From Aquibium sp. A9E412 (GTDB lineage Bacteria > Pseudomonadota > Alphaproteobacteria > Rhizobiales > Rhizobiaceae), in assembly GCF_030398335.1 (NCBI RefSeq), contig NZ_JAOAOP010000039.1, positions 1-34,370 on the forward strand: a DNA stretch of 34,370 nt, written 5' to 3'. Shown piece after piece: positions 1 to 7,348 of this stretch. The translations under genes and the position numbers were made by a program. The notes beneath the pieces are model-generated. The model saw nothing but the letters and a program-made list of their open reading frames with translations, ran no database searches and had not been told where the DNA came from. Numbering within the stretch: the first letter of the stretch is position 1; the number at the start of each line of letters is the position of its first letter.

Positions 1-32
1 GGACGGCCCGGCCCGCCGGCGCGAGGCGCTAG
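1..32 (+). CDS. 3' end of an upstream gene, probably TRAP small permease (DctQ), partial
   Basis: An open frame runs in from the left edge and stops at TAG (30-32), encoding only TARPAGARR. The stop lies 3 nt before the GTG of the TRAP large permease. In TRAP operons the small DctQ subunit normally sits directly before DctM, so this is most likely its C-terminus. The assignment rests on position only; nine residues carry no family signal. Confidence 0.4.
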   Translation, partial: TARPAGARR

Positions 33-35
33 CCC

Positions 36-1352
36 GTGGACTGGCCGCTCATTCTCCTCCTGATGCTCGGCGGGCTGGTCGCGCTGCTGGCGGCCGGCCT
101 GCCCGTCGCCTTCGCCTTCATCGCCGTCAACCTCGTCGGCGCGTTCGCCATCCTCGGCGGCGAGATCGGGCTGGTGCAGATGGCGCGCAACTCGGTCCAG
201 TCGATCACCAGCTTCCAGCTCACGCCGATCCCGCTGTTCATCCTGATGGGCGAGATCCTGTTCCAGACCCGCGTCGCCCACCGCGCCATCGACGCCGTCG
301 ACCGCGTGGTGACGCGCGTGCCCGGCCGGCTGTCGATCGTCACCGTGTTCGCCGGCACGATCTTCGCCGCGCTGTCGGGATCGACCATCGCCAACACGGC
401 GATGCTGGGCTCGACGCTGCTGCCGTCGATGCTCAAGCGCGGCTATCACCCGACGCTCGCCATGGGGCCGATCATGGCGTCGGGCGCGATCGCCATGCTG
501 ATCCCGCCGTCGGCGCTCGCCGTGCTGGTCGGCAGCCTGGCCGGCATCTCGATCGCCGGCCTGCTGGTCGCCGGCATCGTGCCGGCGCTGCTTCTGTCGG
601 CGGCCTGCGTCGCCATCATCGTGGTCTCGGCGCTGCTGCGCCCGCAGCTCGCGCCGCAGGACGAGCTGCCGCCGATGACGGCCTGGCAGCGCTGGAAGCC
701 GTTCGTCACCCATGTGCTGCCGCTGTCGGGCATCTTCGTCGTCGTCATCGGCAGCCTGCTCGCCGGCCTCGCCACGCCGACCGAATCGGCCGCGCTCGGC
801 TGCATCGCGGCGGTCGTGGCCGGCGCCGGCTACCGCTCGCTCAGCCTGAAGAACCTGTCGGTCGCCGTCATGGAGACGGTCAAGCTGTCGGTGATGATCC
901 TGTTCATCATCGCCGCCAGCCAGACCTTCAGCCAGATCCTGTCGTTCAGCGGCGCGACGGGCGGCCTGATCAAGCTGATCCAGACGATGGAGCTGTCGTC
1001 GCTGCAGATCCTGATCGGCATGATCCTGATCCTGCTGTTCCTCGGCTGCTTCATCGACCAGGTCAGCATGCTGATGGTGACGGTGCCGATCTTCGTGCCG
1101 CTGGCGCGGGCGGCGGGCATCGACGAGCTGATCCTCGGCGTGATGTACCTGCTGACCATGGAGATCGCGCTGCTGACGCCGCCCTTCGGGCTGCTTCTGT
1201 TCGTCATGAAGGGCGTGGCGCCGAGCTGGATCCGGATGAGCCACGTCTATGCCGCGGTGGCGCCCTTCGTGGTCGCCAAGCTCGCGGTGCTGATCCTGGT
1301 GCTCGCCTTCCCCGAGCTGGGAACCTGGCTGCCGGCCCAGCTCGGCCGCTGA
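36..1352 (+). CDS. dctM: TRAP transporter large permease subunit (DctM family)
   Basis: 438-residue, extremely hydrophobic protein with about 12 predicted membrane segments, the usual size for the DctM subunit of tripartite ATP-independent periplasmic transporters. Family-like stretches include FQLTPIPLFILMGEILF (about residues 60-76), the SGSTIANTAMLGSTLLPSM region (about 114-132) and LTPPFGLLLFVMKG near the C-terminus. DctM forms the ion-coupled translocation channel in the inner membrane and works with DctQ and a periplasmic DctP. DctP and most of DctQ would lie to the left of the window. The GTG start follows the preceding stop by 3 nt, implying translational coupling. iorA starts 101 nt downstream on the same strand, which suggests but does not prove that the imported carboxylate feeds IorAB. 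The substrate cannot be read from the sequence. Confidence 0.92.
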   Translation: MDWPLILLLMLGGLVALLAAGLPVAFAFIAVNLVGAFAILGGEIGLVQMARNSVQSITSFQLTPIPLFILMGEILFQTRVAHRAIDAVDRVVTRVPGRLSIVTVFAGTIFAALSGSTIANTAMLGSTLLPSMLKRGYHPTLAMGPIMASGAIAMLIPPSALAVLVGSLAGISIAGLLVAGIVPALLLSAACVAIIVVSALLRPQLAPQDELPPMTAWQRWKPFVTHVLPLSGIFVVVIGSLLAGLATPTESAALGCIAAVVAGAGYRSLSLKNLSVAVMETVKLSVMILFIIAASQTFSQILSFSGATGGLIKLIQTMELSSLQILIGMILILLFLGCFIDQVSMLMVTVPIFVPLARAAGIDELILGVMYLLTMEIALLTPPFGLLLFVMKGVAPSWIRMSHVYAAVAPFVVAKLAVLILVLAFPELGTWLPAQLGR

Positions 1353-1397
1353 GCCGCCGTGCACGGGCGACCCGGCCGGCGGGCCTTTGCACAGACG

Positions 1398-1420
1398 ATA
1401 TTATATGCAAATGAATATAG
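1398..1420 (+). promoter_or_regulatory. AT-rich putative operator/promoter upstream of iorA
   Basis: A short AT island in otherwise about 70% GC DNA contains ATTATATGCAAATG at 1400-1413, about 40 nt before the iorA start. Nearly the same word, ATTATATGTAAATG, occurs on the opposite strand upstream of the cyclase gene (7142-7155). The shared ATTATATG-Y-AAATG suggests a common regulator, perhaps the MarR protein at 5349 or the IclR protein at 7349. Binding is inferred. Confidence 0.5.
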
Positions 1421-1453
1421 TTCGATGGATCGAGCTCAGAGGAGGCCGCGCGA

Positions 1454-3613
1454 ATGGCTGAACGCTCCTTCGCCAAGGAAGTCGAGAAGCTGCGCCTGGG
1501 AGACGGAGAGACCTTCCACGGCGAAGGCATCCTCGCCATCACCAAGGCGCTGCTGCAATGCGGCGTCGGCTATGTCGGCGGCTACCAGGGGGCGCCGATC
1601 TCGCACCTGATGGACGTGCTGGCCGACGCGCAGGACATCCTGGCCGAGCTCGGCGTGCGCTACGAGGCCAACGCGTCCGAGGCGGCGGCCGCCGCCATGC
1701 TGGCCGCCTCGGTGCACTACCCGATCCGCGGCGCGGTCGCCTTCAAGTCGACGGTCGGCACCAACGTCGCCTCCGACGCGCTCGCCAACCTCGCCTCCGG
1801 CGGCGTGACCGGCGGCGCGCTCGTCATCGTCGGCGAGGACTACGGCGAAGGCTCCTCCATCATGCAGGAGCGCAGCCACGCCTTCGCCATGAAGTCGCAG
1901 ATCTGGCTGCTCGATCCGCGCCCCAACCTGCCCTCGATCGTCAAGGCGGTCGAGGACGGCTTCGCGCTCTCGGAGGCGACCAACACGCCGGTGATGCTGG
2001 AGGTGCGCATCCGCGCCTGCCACCTCTACGGCGCGTTCGAGACCAAGGCCAACCGCCGGCCGCCGCTGACCGTGCGCGAGGCGCTCGACAATCCGCGCCG
2101 GCAGACCGACCGCATCGTGCTGCCGCCGGCCGCCTTCGCGCACGAGCAGGAGAAGATCGCCACGCGCTGGCCGGCCGCGCAGGCCTTCATCAAGGAGCAC
2201 GGCCTGAACGAGGTCTTCGGGCCGTCGGCCGGCAGGGTCGGCATCATCCTGCAGGGCGGCATGTACAACTCCGTCGTGCGCGCGCTGCAGCGGCTCGGCC
2301 TGGCCGACCTGCACGGCGACACGCAGGTGCCGCTCTACGTGCTCAACGTCACCTACCCGCTGGTCGACGACGAGATCGCGGCGTTCTGCCAGGACAAGGA
2401 CGCCGTGCTCGTGGTCGAGGAGGGCCAGCCCAACTACATCGAGCAGGCGATCGGCGCGATGCTGCATGCCGGCGGCGGCACGACACGGGTGTTCGGCAAG
2501 ACGATGCTGCCGATGGCCGGCGAGTACACCGGCCAGGTGATGCTCGAGGGCGTCGGCCGCTTCCTGCGCGCGCACGATCCCGAGATGCTGGCGCCGGAGC
2601 ACCGGGCGCCGAACCGGCCGCGGGGACCGCAGCCCGCGCCGGAGCTCGCCGAGATCGTGCCGCAGCGGCCGCCGGGCTTCTGCACCGGCTGTCCCGAGCG
2701 GCCGATCTTCGCGGCCATGAAGCTGGTCGAGAAGGAGCACGGCAAGCGCCAGGTCGCCGCCGACATCGGCTGCCATCTGTTCTCCATCCTGCCGCCCTTC
2801 GAGATCGGCGGCACGACGATGGGCTACGGCCTCGGCCCGGCCTCCAACGCCGCCTTCCACGGCGGCGGCGGCAAGCGGCCGATCTCGATCATCGGCGACG
2901 GCGGCTTCTGGCACAACGGCCTGGCCTCGAGCGTCGGCAACGCGGTCTACAACGAGGCCGACGGCGTCATCCTGATCGTCGACAACTACTATTCGGCCGC
3001 CACCGGCGGCCAGGACGTGCTGTCGTCGCGCGCCGAGAACCGCTCGAAATCGACCAACCACCCGATCGCCGACGCGGTCCGGGGCGTCGGCGTCAAATGG
3101 GTGCGCCAGATCGACCGCACCTACGACGTCGGCCGGATGCGCGACACGCTGGCCGAGGCGCTGACGACGCCGGAGAAGGGGCCGAAGGTGATCGTCGCGG
3201 CGTCGGAGTGCATGCTCAACCGCCAGCGCCGCGAAAAGCCGCTGATGGCCGCCGCCCTCAAGGACGGCAAGCGGGTGGTGAAGCCGCGCTTCGGCGTCGA
3301 CGAGGACGTGTGCACCGGCGACCACGCCTGCATGCGGCTGTCGGGCTGCCCGTCGCTCAGCGTCAAGACGCTCGACGACCCGCTGCGCGACGATCCCGTC
3401 GCGGCGATCGACCAGAGCTGCGTGGGCTGCGGCAATTGCGGCGAGGTCGCCGACGCGGCCGTGCTGTGCCCCTCCTTCTACCGGGCCGACGTCATCCGCA
3501 ATCCCACCCGGCTCGAGCGTGCCATGACGCGGCTGCGGCAGCGCGCCACCCGCGCCCTCGCCGGCTGGCGCCAGCGCCGCCGCCTGACCTTCGCCGGAGA
3601 CGCCGTCGCATGA
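1454..3613 (+). CDS. iorA: Indolepyruvate:ferredoxin oxidoreductase, alpha (TPP-binding) subunit
   Basis: 719 residues. IorA oxidatively decarboxylates aryl-2-oxoacids such as indolepyruvate or phenylpyruvate to the aryl-acetyl-CoA with ferredoxin as acceptor. Visible parts: N-terminal pyrimidine-binding/transferase region (about 20-200); CTGCPERP (410-417); TPP/Mg site GDGGFWHNG (481-489) followed by VDN (509-511); C-terminal iron-sulfur region with C656, C659, C662 and C672-P (CxxCxxC-x9-CP). A second set, C620, C626 and C632, has wide spacing as in aerobic proteobacterial homologues, so a complete second 4Fe-4S cluster is uncertain. The ATG has a strong AGGAGG (1440-1445) 8 nt upstream. 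The stop overlaps the iorB start (ATGA). Substrate specificity within aryl pyruvates is not determinable here. Confidence 0.92.
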   Translation: MAERSFAKEVEKLRLGDGETFHGEGILAITKALLQCGVGYVGGYQGAPISHLMDVLADAQDILAELGVRYEANASEAAAAAMLAASVHYPIRGAVAFKSTVGTNVASDALANLASGGVTGGALVIVGEDYGEGSSIMQERSHAFAMKSQIWLLDPRPNLPSIVKAVEDGFALSEATNTPVMLEVRIRACHLYGAFETKANRRPPLTVREALDNPRRQTDRIVLPPAAFAHEQEKIATRWPAAQAFIKEHGLNEVFGPSAGRVGIILQGGMYNSVVRALQRLGLADLHGDTQVPLYVLNVTYPLVDDEIAAFCQDKDAVLVVEEGQPNYIEQAIGAMLHAGGGTTRVFGKTMLPMAGEYTGQVMLEGVGRFLRAHDPEMLAPEHRAPNRPRGPQPAPELAEIVPQRPPGFCTGCPERPIFAAMKLVEKEHGKRQVAADIGCHLFSILPPFEIGGTTMGYGLGPASNAAFHGGGGKRPISIIGDGGFWHNGLASSVGNAVYNEADGVILIVDNYYSAATGGQDVLSSRAENRSKSTNHPIADAVRGVGVKWVRQIDRTYDVGRMRDTLAEALTTPEKGPKVIVAASECMLNRQRREKPLMAAALKDGKRVVKPRFGVDEDVCTGDHACMRLSGCPSLSVKTLDDPLRDDPVAAIDQSCVGCGNCGEVADAAVLCPSFYRADVIRNPTRLERAMTRLRQRATRALAGWRQRRRLTFAGDAVA

Positions 3614-5214
3614 CCCTCGCCACCGAGCCCGACGCGGCCGCGGCAACCCCCGTTGCCGGTCCGCACATCATCAAGCTCGCCATCCTCGCCGTCGGCGGCC
3701 AGGGCGGCGGCGTCCTGTCGGACTGGATCGTGCAGGCAGCCGAGCAGAGCGGCTATGCGGTGCAGACCACCTCGGTGCCGGGCGTCGCCCAGCGCACCGG
3801 CGCCACCATCTACAGCATCGAGATGACGCCGCGCACCGAACGGCTGCCGGTGCTGGCGCTGATGCCCTCGCCGGGCGACGTCGACATCGTCGTGGCGGCC
3901 GAGCTGATGGAGGCCGGGCGCGCGGTGATGCGCGGCCTGGTGACGCCCGAGCGCACCACGCTGATCGCCTCCACCCACCGCATGCTCGCCGTGTCCGAGA
4001 AGATCGTCGCCGGCAACGGCATCGCCGACGGCGAGGCGGTGCTCGCCACCGTGCGCAGCGCGGCGCGGCGCTTCGTCGGCTTCGACATGGACCGCATCGC
4101 CGCCGAGGCGGGCACGATGATCTCGGCCAGCCTGTTCGGCGCGCTCGCCGGCTGCGGCGCCCTGCCCTTCGAGCGCGCCGCCTTCGAGAACGCGATCCGC
4201 AAGGGCGGCCGCGGCGTCGAGGCGAGCCTGGCGGCGTTCGCGCGCGCCTATGACAGGGCGCGGCACGCGGATGCGGCCGACGCCGCGGCCGAGGCGCCGG
4301 CGTCGCCGGAACGCCGCGCCCCGAGCGGGCCGCAGGCGCTCGTCGCCCGCTGGCAGGCGCTCGCCGCGCGCGCCGCGGCCTTTCCGCCGGCGGTGTGCGA
4401 CATGACGATGCGCGGGCTGGAAAAGGTCGTCGACTTCCAGGACCTCGCCTATGGCGAGGAGTATCTCGACCGGCTCGACGCCGTGCTGCGCGTCGACGGC
4501 GAGACCGGCGGCGCGGCGCGCGACTGGGCGCTGTCGATGGCGGCGGCCAAGCACGTCGCCAACGCGATGGCCTATGACGACGTCATCCGCGTCGCCGACC
4601 GCAAGACGCGCGCCGCGCGCTTCGCGCGCATCGCGCGCGAGGTCGAGGCGCCGGCCGACGCCGTCGTCCAGCTCACCGAGTACATGCATCCGCGCGGCGC
4701 CGAGGTCTGCTCGATGCTGCCGGCCGAGCTCGGCCGCGCGATCGAGGCGCGGCCGCGCCTGTTCGCGCTGCTCGACCGCGTCGTCAACCGCGGCCGCCGG
4801 GTGCGCTCGGATTCGCTGGTCTGGTTCACCGTGCTGTTCGGCCTCGCCGGCCTGCGCCGCTGGCGCCGCCGGCTGCTGCGCCACCAGCGCGAGGTCGCCC
4901 ATGTCGACGAGTGGCTCGCCGGCGCGCTGGCGACGGCGCGGCGGAACTATCCGCTGGCCGTCGAGATCGTGCTTTGTCGCCGGCTGATCAAGGGCTACAG
5001 CGACACGCACGAACGCGGCCTGTCGAAGTTCGACCGCGTGCTCGGGGCGGTGCCGCTGCTCGTGGCGCGCGAGGACGGCGCCGACTGGCTGCGCCGGCTG
5101 CGCGAGGCGGCGCTCAAGGACGAGGCGGGCAGCGCGCTCGACGGCGCGCTGCGCACGGTGCACTCCTTCGCCGGCGACGGCGCAGCGCTTGCGGCGGAAG
5201 AGAAAGCCGACTAG
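3610..5214 (+). CDS. iorB: Indolepyruvate oxidoreductase subunit beta, fused to a C-terminal DUF6537-like domain
   Basis: 534 residues, far longer than the roughly 200-residue archaeal IorB. Residues about 20-215 are the pyruvate:ferredoxin oxidoreductase gamma-type domain, including AVGGQGGGVLSDWI (27-40) and SVPGVAQRTGATIYSIE (55-71). A low-complexity linker follows (about 225-250), then an Arg-rich helical domain to about residue 515 that resembles DUF6537 of aerobic IOR proteins. The ATG at 3610 overlaps the iorA stop by 4 nt, so the subunits are translationally coupled. The alpha subunit carries TPP and iron-sulfur centres; this subunit completes the CoA-dependent active site. The DUF6537 name is from memory of the family architecture. 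Confidence 0.88.
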   Translation: MTLATEPDAAAATPVAGPHIIKLAILAVGGQGGGVLSDWIVQAAEQSGYAVQTTSVPGVAQRTGATIYSIEMTPRTERLPVLALMPSPGDVDIVVAAELMEAGRAVMRGLVTPERTTLIASTHRMLAVSEKIVAGNGIADGEAVLATVRSAARRFVGFDMDRIAAEAGTMISASLFGALAGCGALPFERAAFENAIRKGGRGVEASLAAFARAYDRARHADAADAAAEAPASPERRAPSGPQALVARWQALAARAAAFPPAVCDMTMRGLEKVVDFQDLAYGEEYLDRLDAVLRVDGETGGAARDWALSMAAAKHVANAMAYDDVIRVADRKTRAARFARIAREVEAPADAVVQLTEYMHPRGAEVCSMLPAELGRAIEARPRLFALLDRVVNRGRRVRSDSLVWFTVLFGLAGLRRWRRRLLRHQREVAHVDEWLAGALATARRNYPLAVEIVLCRRLIKGYSDTHERGLSKFDRVLGAVPLLVAREDGADWLRRLREAALKDEAGSALDGALRTVHSFAGDGAALAAEEKAD

Positions 5215-5295
5215 CACGGTCTGCCGAAGCATCGCGCGCGGGAACGCGGGAACCGGTCCCTCGCAAATAGCGACGCGACCACAAGGAGACGAAGC

Positions 5296-5352
5296 ATGCG
5301 TTCTCACTCCGTCACGACGCACAGGGCGGAGCGCGACGGGGCGTCGCCGTGA
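5296..5352 (+). CDS. 18-codon leader ORF overlapping the marR start
   Basis: ATG at 5296 is preceded by a good ribosome-binding site, AAGGAGA (5283-5289), and encodes MRSHSVTTHRAERDGASP before TGA at 5350-5352. The stop overlaps the marR GTG (5349-5351) as GTGA, the typical arrangement for translational coupling. The marR GTG has no comparable ribosome-binding site of its own. The peptide, with two His and three Arg among 18 residues, is not recognised. It may be only a coupling device or a regulatory leader. Confidence 0.5.
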   Translation: MRSHSVTTHRAERDGASP

Positions 5353-5900
5353 GCCCGACGCAGGAGCGGACGGAAAGCGAGGACGAGCCGGAGCGCGGCG
5401 ATGCCGGGCGGCGCACGGTGCTGCTCGACAACATCCTGCCCTATCTCATCAACCGGCTCGCCTTCCGCATGAGCCGGCGGCTCAACCGCGACCTGCGCGC
5501 CTATGGCCTCGGCATCTCGGACTGGCGGGTGCTGGCGGTGCTGGATTCGGCGCGCGCCGTGACCATCAACGACCTGGCCGACTACGCGATGATCGAGCAG
5601 TCGACGCTCAGCCGGCTGGTGATGCGCATGGAGCAGCAGGCGCTGGTACGGCGCGAGCGCGGCGGCCCGGACGGGCGCGTCGTCACCGTGTCGATGACCG
5701 ACGAGGGCCGGCGCGCCTACGAGAAGGTGCGCGCCATGAGCCTGGCGCATGCCGAGCGCGTGGTGATGGGCTTCTCCGACAGCGAGAAGGCCGATCTCAA
5801 GAAGGCGGTGCGCCGCATGACGCGCAATCTCGAGGCCTACGACGTGGCCGACGACGGCTCGCAGGGCGGGCCGGCGCGGATCGTGCCGCGCCGGCGCTAG
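5349..5900 (+). CDS. MarR family transcriptional regulator
   Basis: 183 residues. A helix-rich dimerisation segment (about 26-50, LPYLINRLAFRMSRRLNRDL) precedes a winged helix-turn-helix at about 55-125: VTINDLADYAMIEQSTLSRLVMRMEQQALVRR is the recognition region and GGPDGRVVTVSMTDEGRRAYEKV the wing and following helix. MarR proteins are usually dimeric repressors released by small aromatic or phenolic ligands, which fits an aryl-pyruvate locus. It follows iorB by 134 nt on the same strand, with the leader ORF at 5296 between them. The GTG start is chosen because it overlaps the leader stop and the protein begins just before the conserved domain. The AT-rich motifs before iorA and the cyclase are candidate sites. 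Ligand and sites are inferred. Confidence 0.87.
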   Translation: MSPTQERTESEDEPERGDAGRRTVLLDNILPYLINRLAFRMSRRLNRDLRAYGLGISDWRVLAVLDSARAVTINDLADYAMIEQSTLSRLVMRMEQQALVRRERGGPDGRVVTVSMTDEGRRAYEKVRAMSLAHAERVVMGFSDSEKADLKKAVRRMTRNLEAYDVADDGSQGGPARIVPRRR

Positions 5901-5945
5901 CCGTTTCCAGGCGGCGGAAGGCGCTTCCGCTGGCAGGCGCCTCAA
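5901..5945. repeat. Palindromic intergenic repeat / terminator hairpin between marR and the cyclase gene
   Basis: Contains a perfect 7-bp stem GCGGAAG (5914-5920) / CTTCCGC (5924-5930) with loop GCG, placed between two convergent genes, so it can terminate marR. Read on the minus strand it ends CGCCTGGAAACG, which matches the end of the 44-nt element at 22444-22487. It may be a diverged member of that family. Confidence 0.5.
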
Positions 5946-6000
5946 GACAGCGCGCCGGAGCCGATCCGCGCGTGGGTGAGCCGCGGACCGGCCCTGACGC

Positions 6001-7086
6001 TCATGGCGCGGGCGCGCCGATCGAGACCGGCCGCACCGGCGAGCCGGAGCCGCCGCGCGAGCGCAGCGGCAGGATCATCGTGCACGAGGTCCACACCCGG
6101 TCGTCGGCCAGCGCGGCGAGCCGGGCGTTCTGGATCTGGTGGATGCCGGCTTCGGCCAGGTTGAAGCTGTGGATCGCGAAGGGCAGCCCCTCGGGCGTGC
6201 CCTCCGGCGGGCCGGCCTGGCCGGCGAGCGCCCCCTCGTTGACCGGATCGGTGAAGGGATTGTCGAGCGCCAGCAGCACGATGCGCTTGTCGGCGAGATA
6301 CTGCGCGGCGTCGTAGGCCAGCCCCGGCCCCATCGTGTAGTAGGGCGTGTCGCCGGCCGGGTCCTGCCAGCGCTCGCCCCAGCCGGTGCGGATGTAGACG
6401 ACGTCGCCGGGCAGGATGCCGCGCTCGACCAGGCCCTGCGCGGCGAGCATCGCCTCGATGTCGGCCGCCGTCACCCGGTCGCCCGGCCCCAGCGCCGCGC
6501 CGCCATTGTGCGCCTTGGCGTCGAGCAGCACGGCCGAGGTGACGATCGGCGGCACGTGCTCGATGCCGAGCTTGCGCAGCGGCGAGTCCGGCGTCGGCTT
6601 GACCTCCGCCTGGCTGTAGCCGCCGTAGTAGCGCGCCTTGTCGGCCGGAAACGCCCCCTGCCCGTCCCAGGCTTCCGGCAGCACGGCGAAATGGCCGAGC
6701 GCGTCCATCTGCGTGCCCTGGGCGCCGGGCTCGCCGCTCTTCACCTCCTCGCCGTTGAAGGCGTGCAGCGTGCCGGGAATGCCGACGGTCGGCCGGAAGA
6801 CATATTCGAGCGGCACGCCGAAGGGCGACAGCGGCATGGTGTTGGAGCGCTCGTGCGACAGCTCGTAGGCCTTGGCGCCGGCCGCCGCCAGGTGCGCCGC
6901 GCAGCGCAGCCAGGTGCCCTGGCCGAGCGCGTTGGCCATGCCGACCTGGTCGCCCGCGCCCCAGGGCGGGCTCGGCACCAGCGCCTTGGAGCGCTCGACC
7001 GCGTCGGCCAGGCCGTCGGACTGGGCGAACGCCCCGCTCGCGCCGGCCAGGGCAAGTGCCGCCACGGCACCCAGAAGCTTTTTCAT
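6001..7086 (-). CDS. Exported cyclase family protein (kynurenine-formamidase/isatin-hydrolase superfamily)
   Basis: 361 residues with a clear Sec signal peptide (about 1-22, MKKLLGAVAALALAGASGAFAQ), so the mature enzyme is periplasmic. The fold motif that is HxGTHxDxxxH in arylformamidases appears as GAQGTQMDALGHF (121-133): the second His is Gln126, while Asp128 and His132 remain. This variant is usual in the longer, roughly 330-360-residue branch of the superfamily as I recall it. Members hydrolyse cyclic amides, formamides or lactones, typically with a metal. The ATG has GGGAGG close upstream. The gene is convergent with marR but carries the same AT-rich upstream word as iorA, suggesting co-regulation and an aromatic or indolic substrate processed before uptake. 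The substrate is unknown. Confidence 0.82.
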   Translation of the reverse strand: MKKLLGAVAALALAGASGAFAQSDGLADAVERSKALVPSPPWGAGDQVGMANALGQGTWLRCAAHLAAAGAKAYELSHERSNTMPLSPFGVPLEYVFRPTVGIPGTLHAFNGEEVKSGEPGAQGTQMDALGHFAVLPEAWDGQGAFPADKARYYGGYSQAEVKPTPDSPLRKLGIEHVPPIVTSAVLLDAKAHNGGAALGPGDRVTAADIEAMLAAQGLVERGILPGDVVYIRTGWGERWQDPAGDTPYYTMGPGLAYDAAQYLADKRIVLLALDNPFTDPVNEGALAGQAGPPEGTPEGLPFAIHSFNLAEAGIHQIQNARLAALADDRVWTSCTMILPLRSRGGSGSPVRPVSIGAPAP

Positions 7087-7133
7087 GATGATCCTCCCTT
7101 GCCTGTACCGGCCGGCCGCGCCGCGACCGGCCG

Positions 7134-7160
7134 ATTTATTTGCATTTACATATAATCAGG
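7134..7160 (-). promoter_or_regulatory. AT-rich putative operator/promoter upstream of the cyclase gene
   Basis: On the minus strand this reads ATTATATGTAAATGCAAAT, sharing ATTATATG-Y-AAATG with the region upstream of iorA (1400-1413). It lies about 55-70 nt before the cyclase ATG. The surrounding DNA is very GC-rich, so a chance 13/14 match between two upstream regions of adjacent units is unlikely. No clear -35/-10 pair can be assigned. Confidence 0.5.
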
Positions 7161-7348
7161 CGGGCGGGAGGGAGTCGAGCAGGCATGCGAGAGAGCGGCG
7201 GACGGCCGGCGCCGTCGTCGGCCGACTGGGCGCGCAGCACATCCGCCTCGAAAAGGCGGACCGACCGGCGGAGGCCGGGGCGTGCGCCTGTCGGTCATGA
7301 GGCCGCCGGTGCGGCGCCCGGAACGGGCGCCGTGGAGAGACCTCGCGA
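7161..7348. terminator. Gene-free stretch with two strong hairpins (iclR terminator region)
   Basis: No convincing gene lies between the cyclase promoter and the iclR stop. Two hairpins are present: TCCGCCT (7242-7248) / AGGCGGA (7254-7260) with a 5-nt loop, and GGCGCCCG (7313-7320) / CGGGCGCC (7324-7331) with loop GAA. The second lies 18 nt beyond the iclR stop on the minus strand and is a plausible terminator, although no U-tract follows. Confidence 0.5.

Noticed and set aside
1558-3609. Long open frame extending iorB upstream across iorA on the + strand
   Set aside because: Its translation is Arg/Ala/Gly-rich shadow of iorA in another frame; the ATGA start at 3610 gives the normal protein start.
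1436-3646. 736-codon open frame on the minus strand opposite iorA
   Set aside because: His/Arg/Ala/Val-rich composition typical of an antisense frame in high-GC coding DNA; no family motifs.
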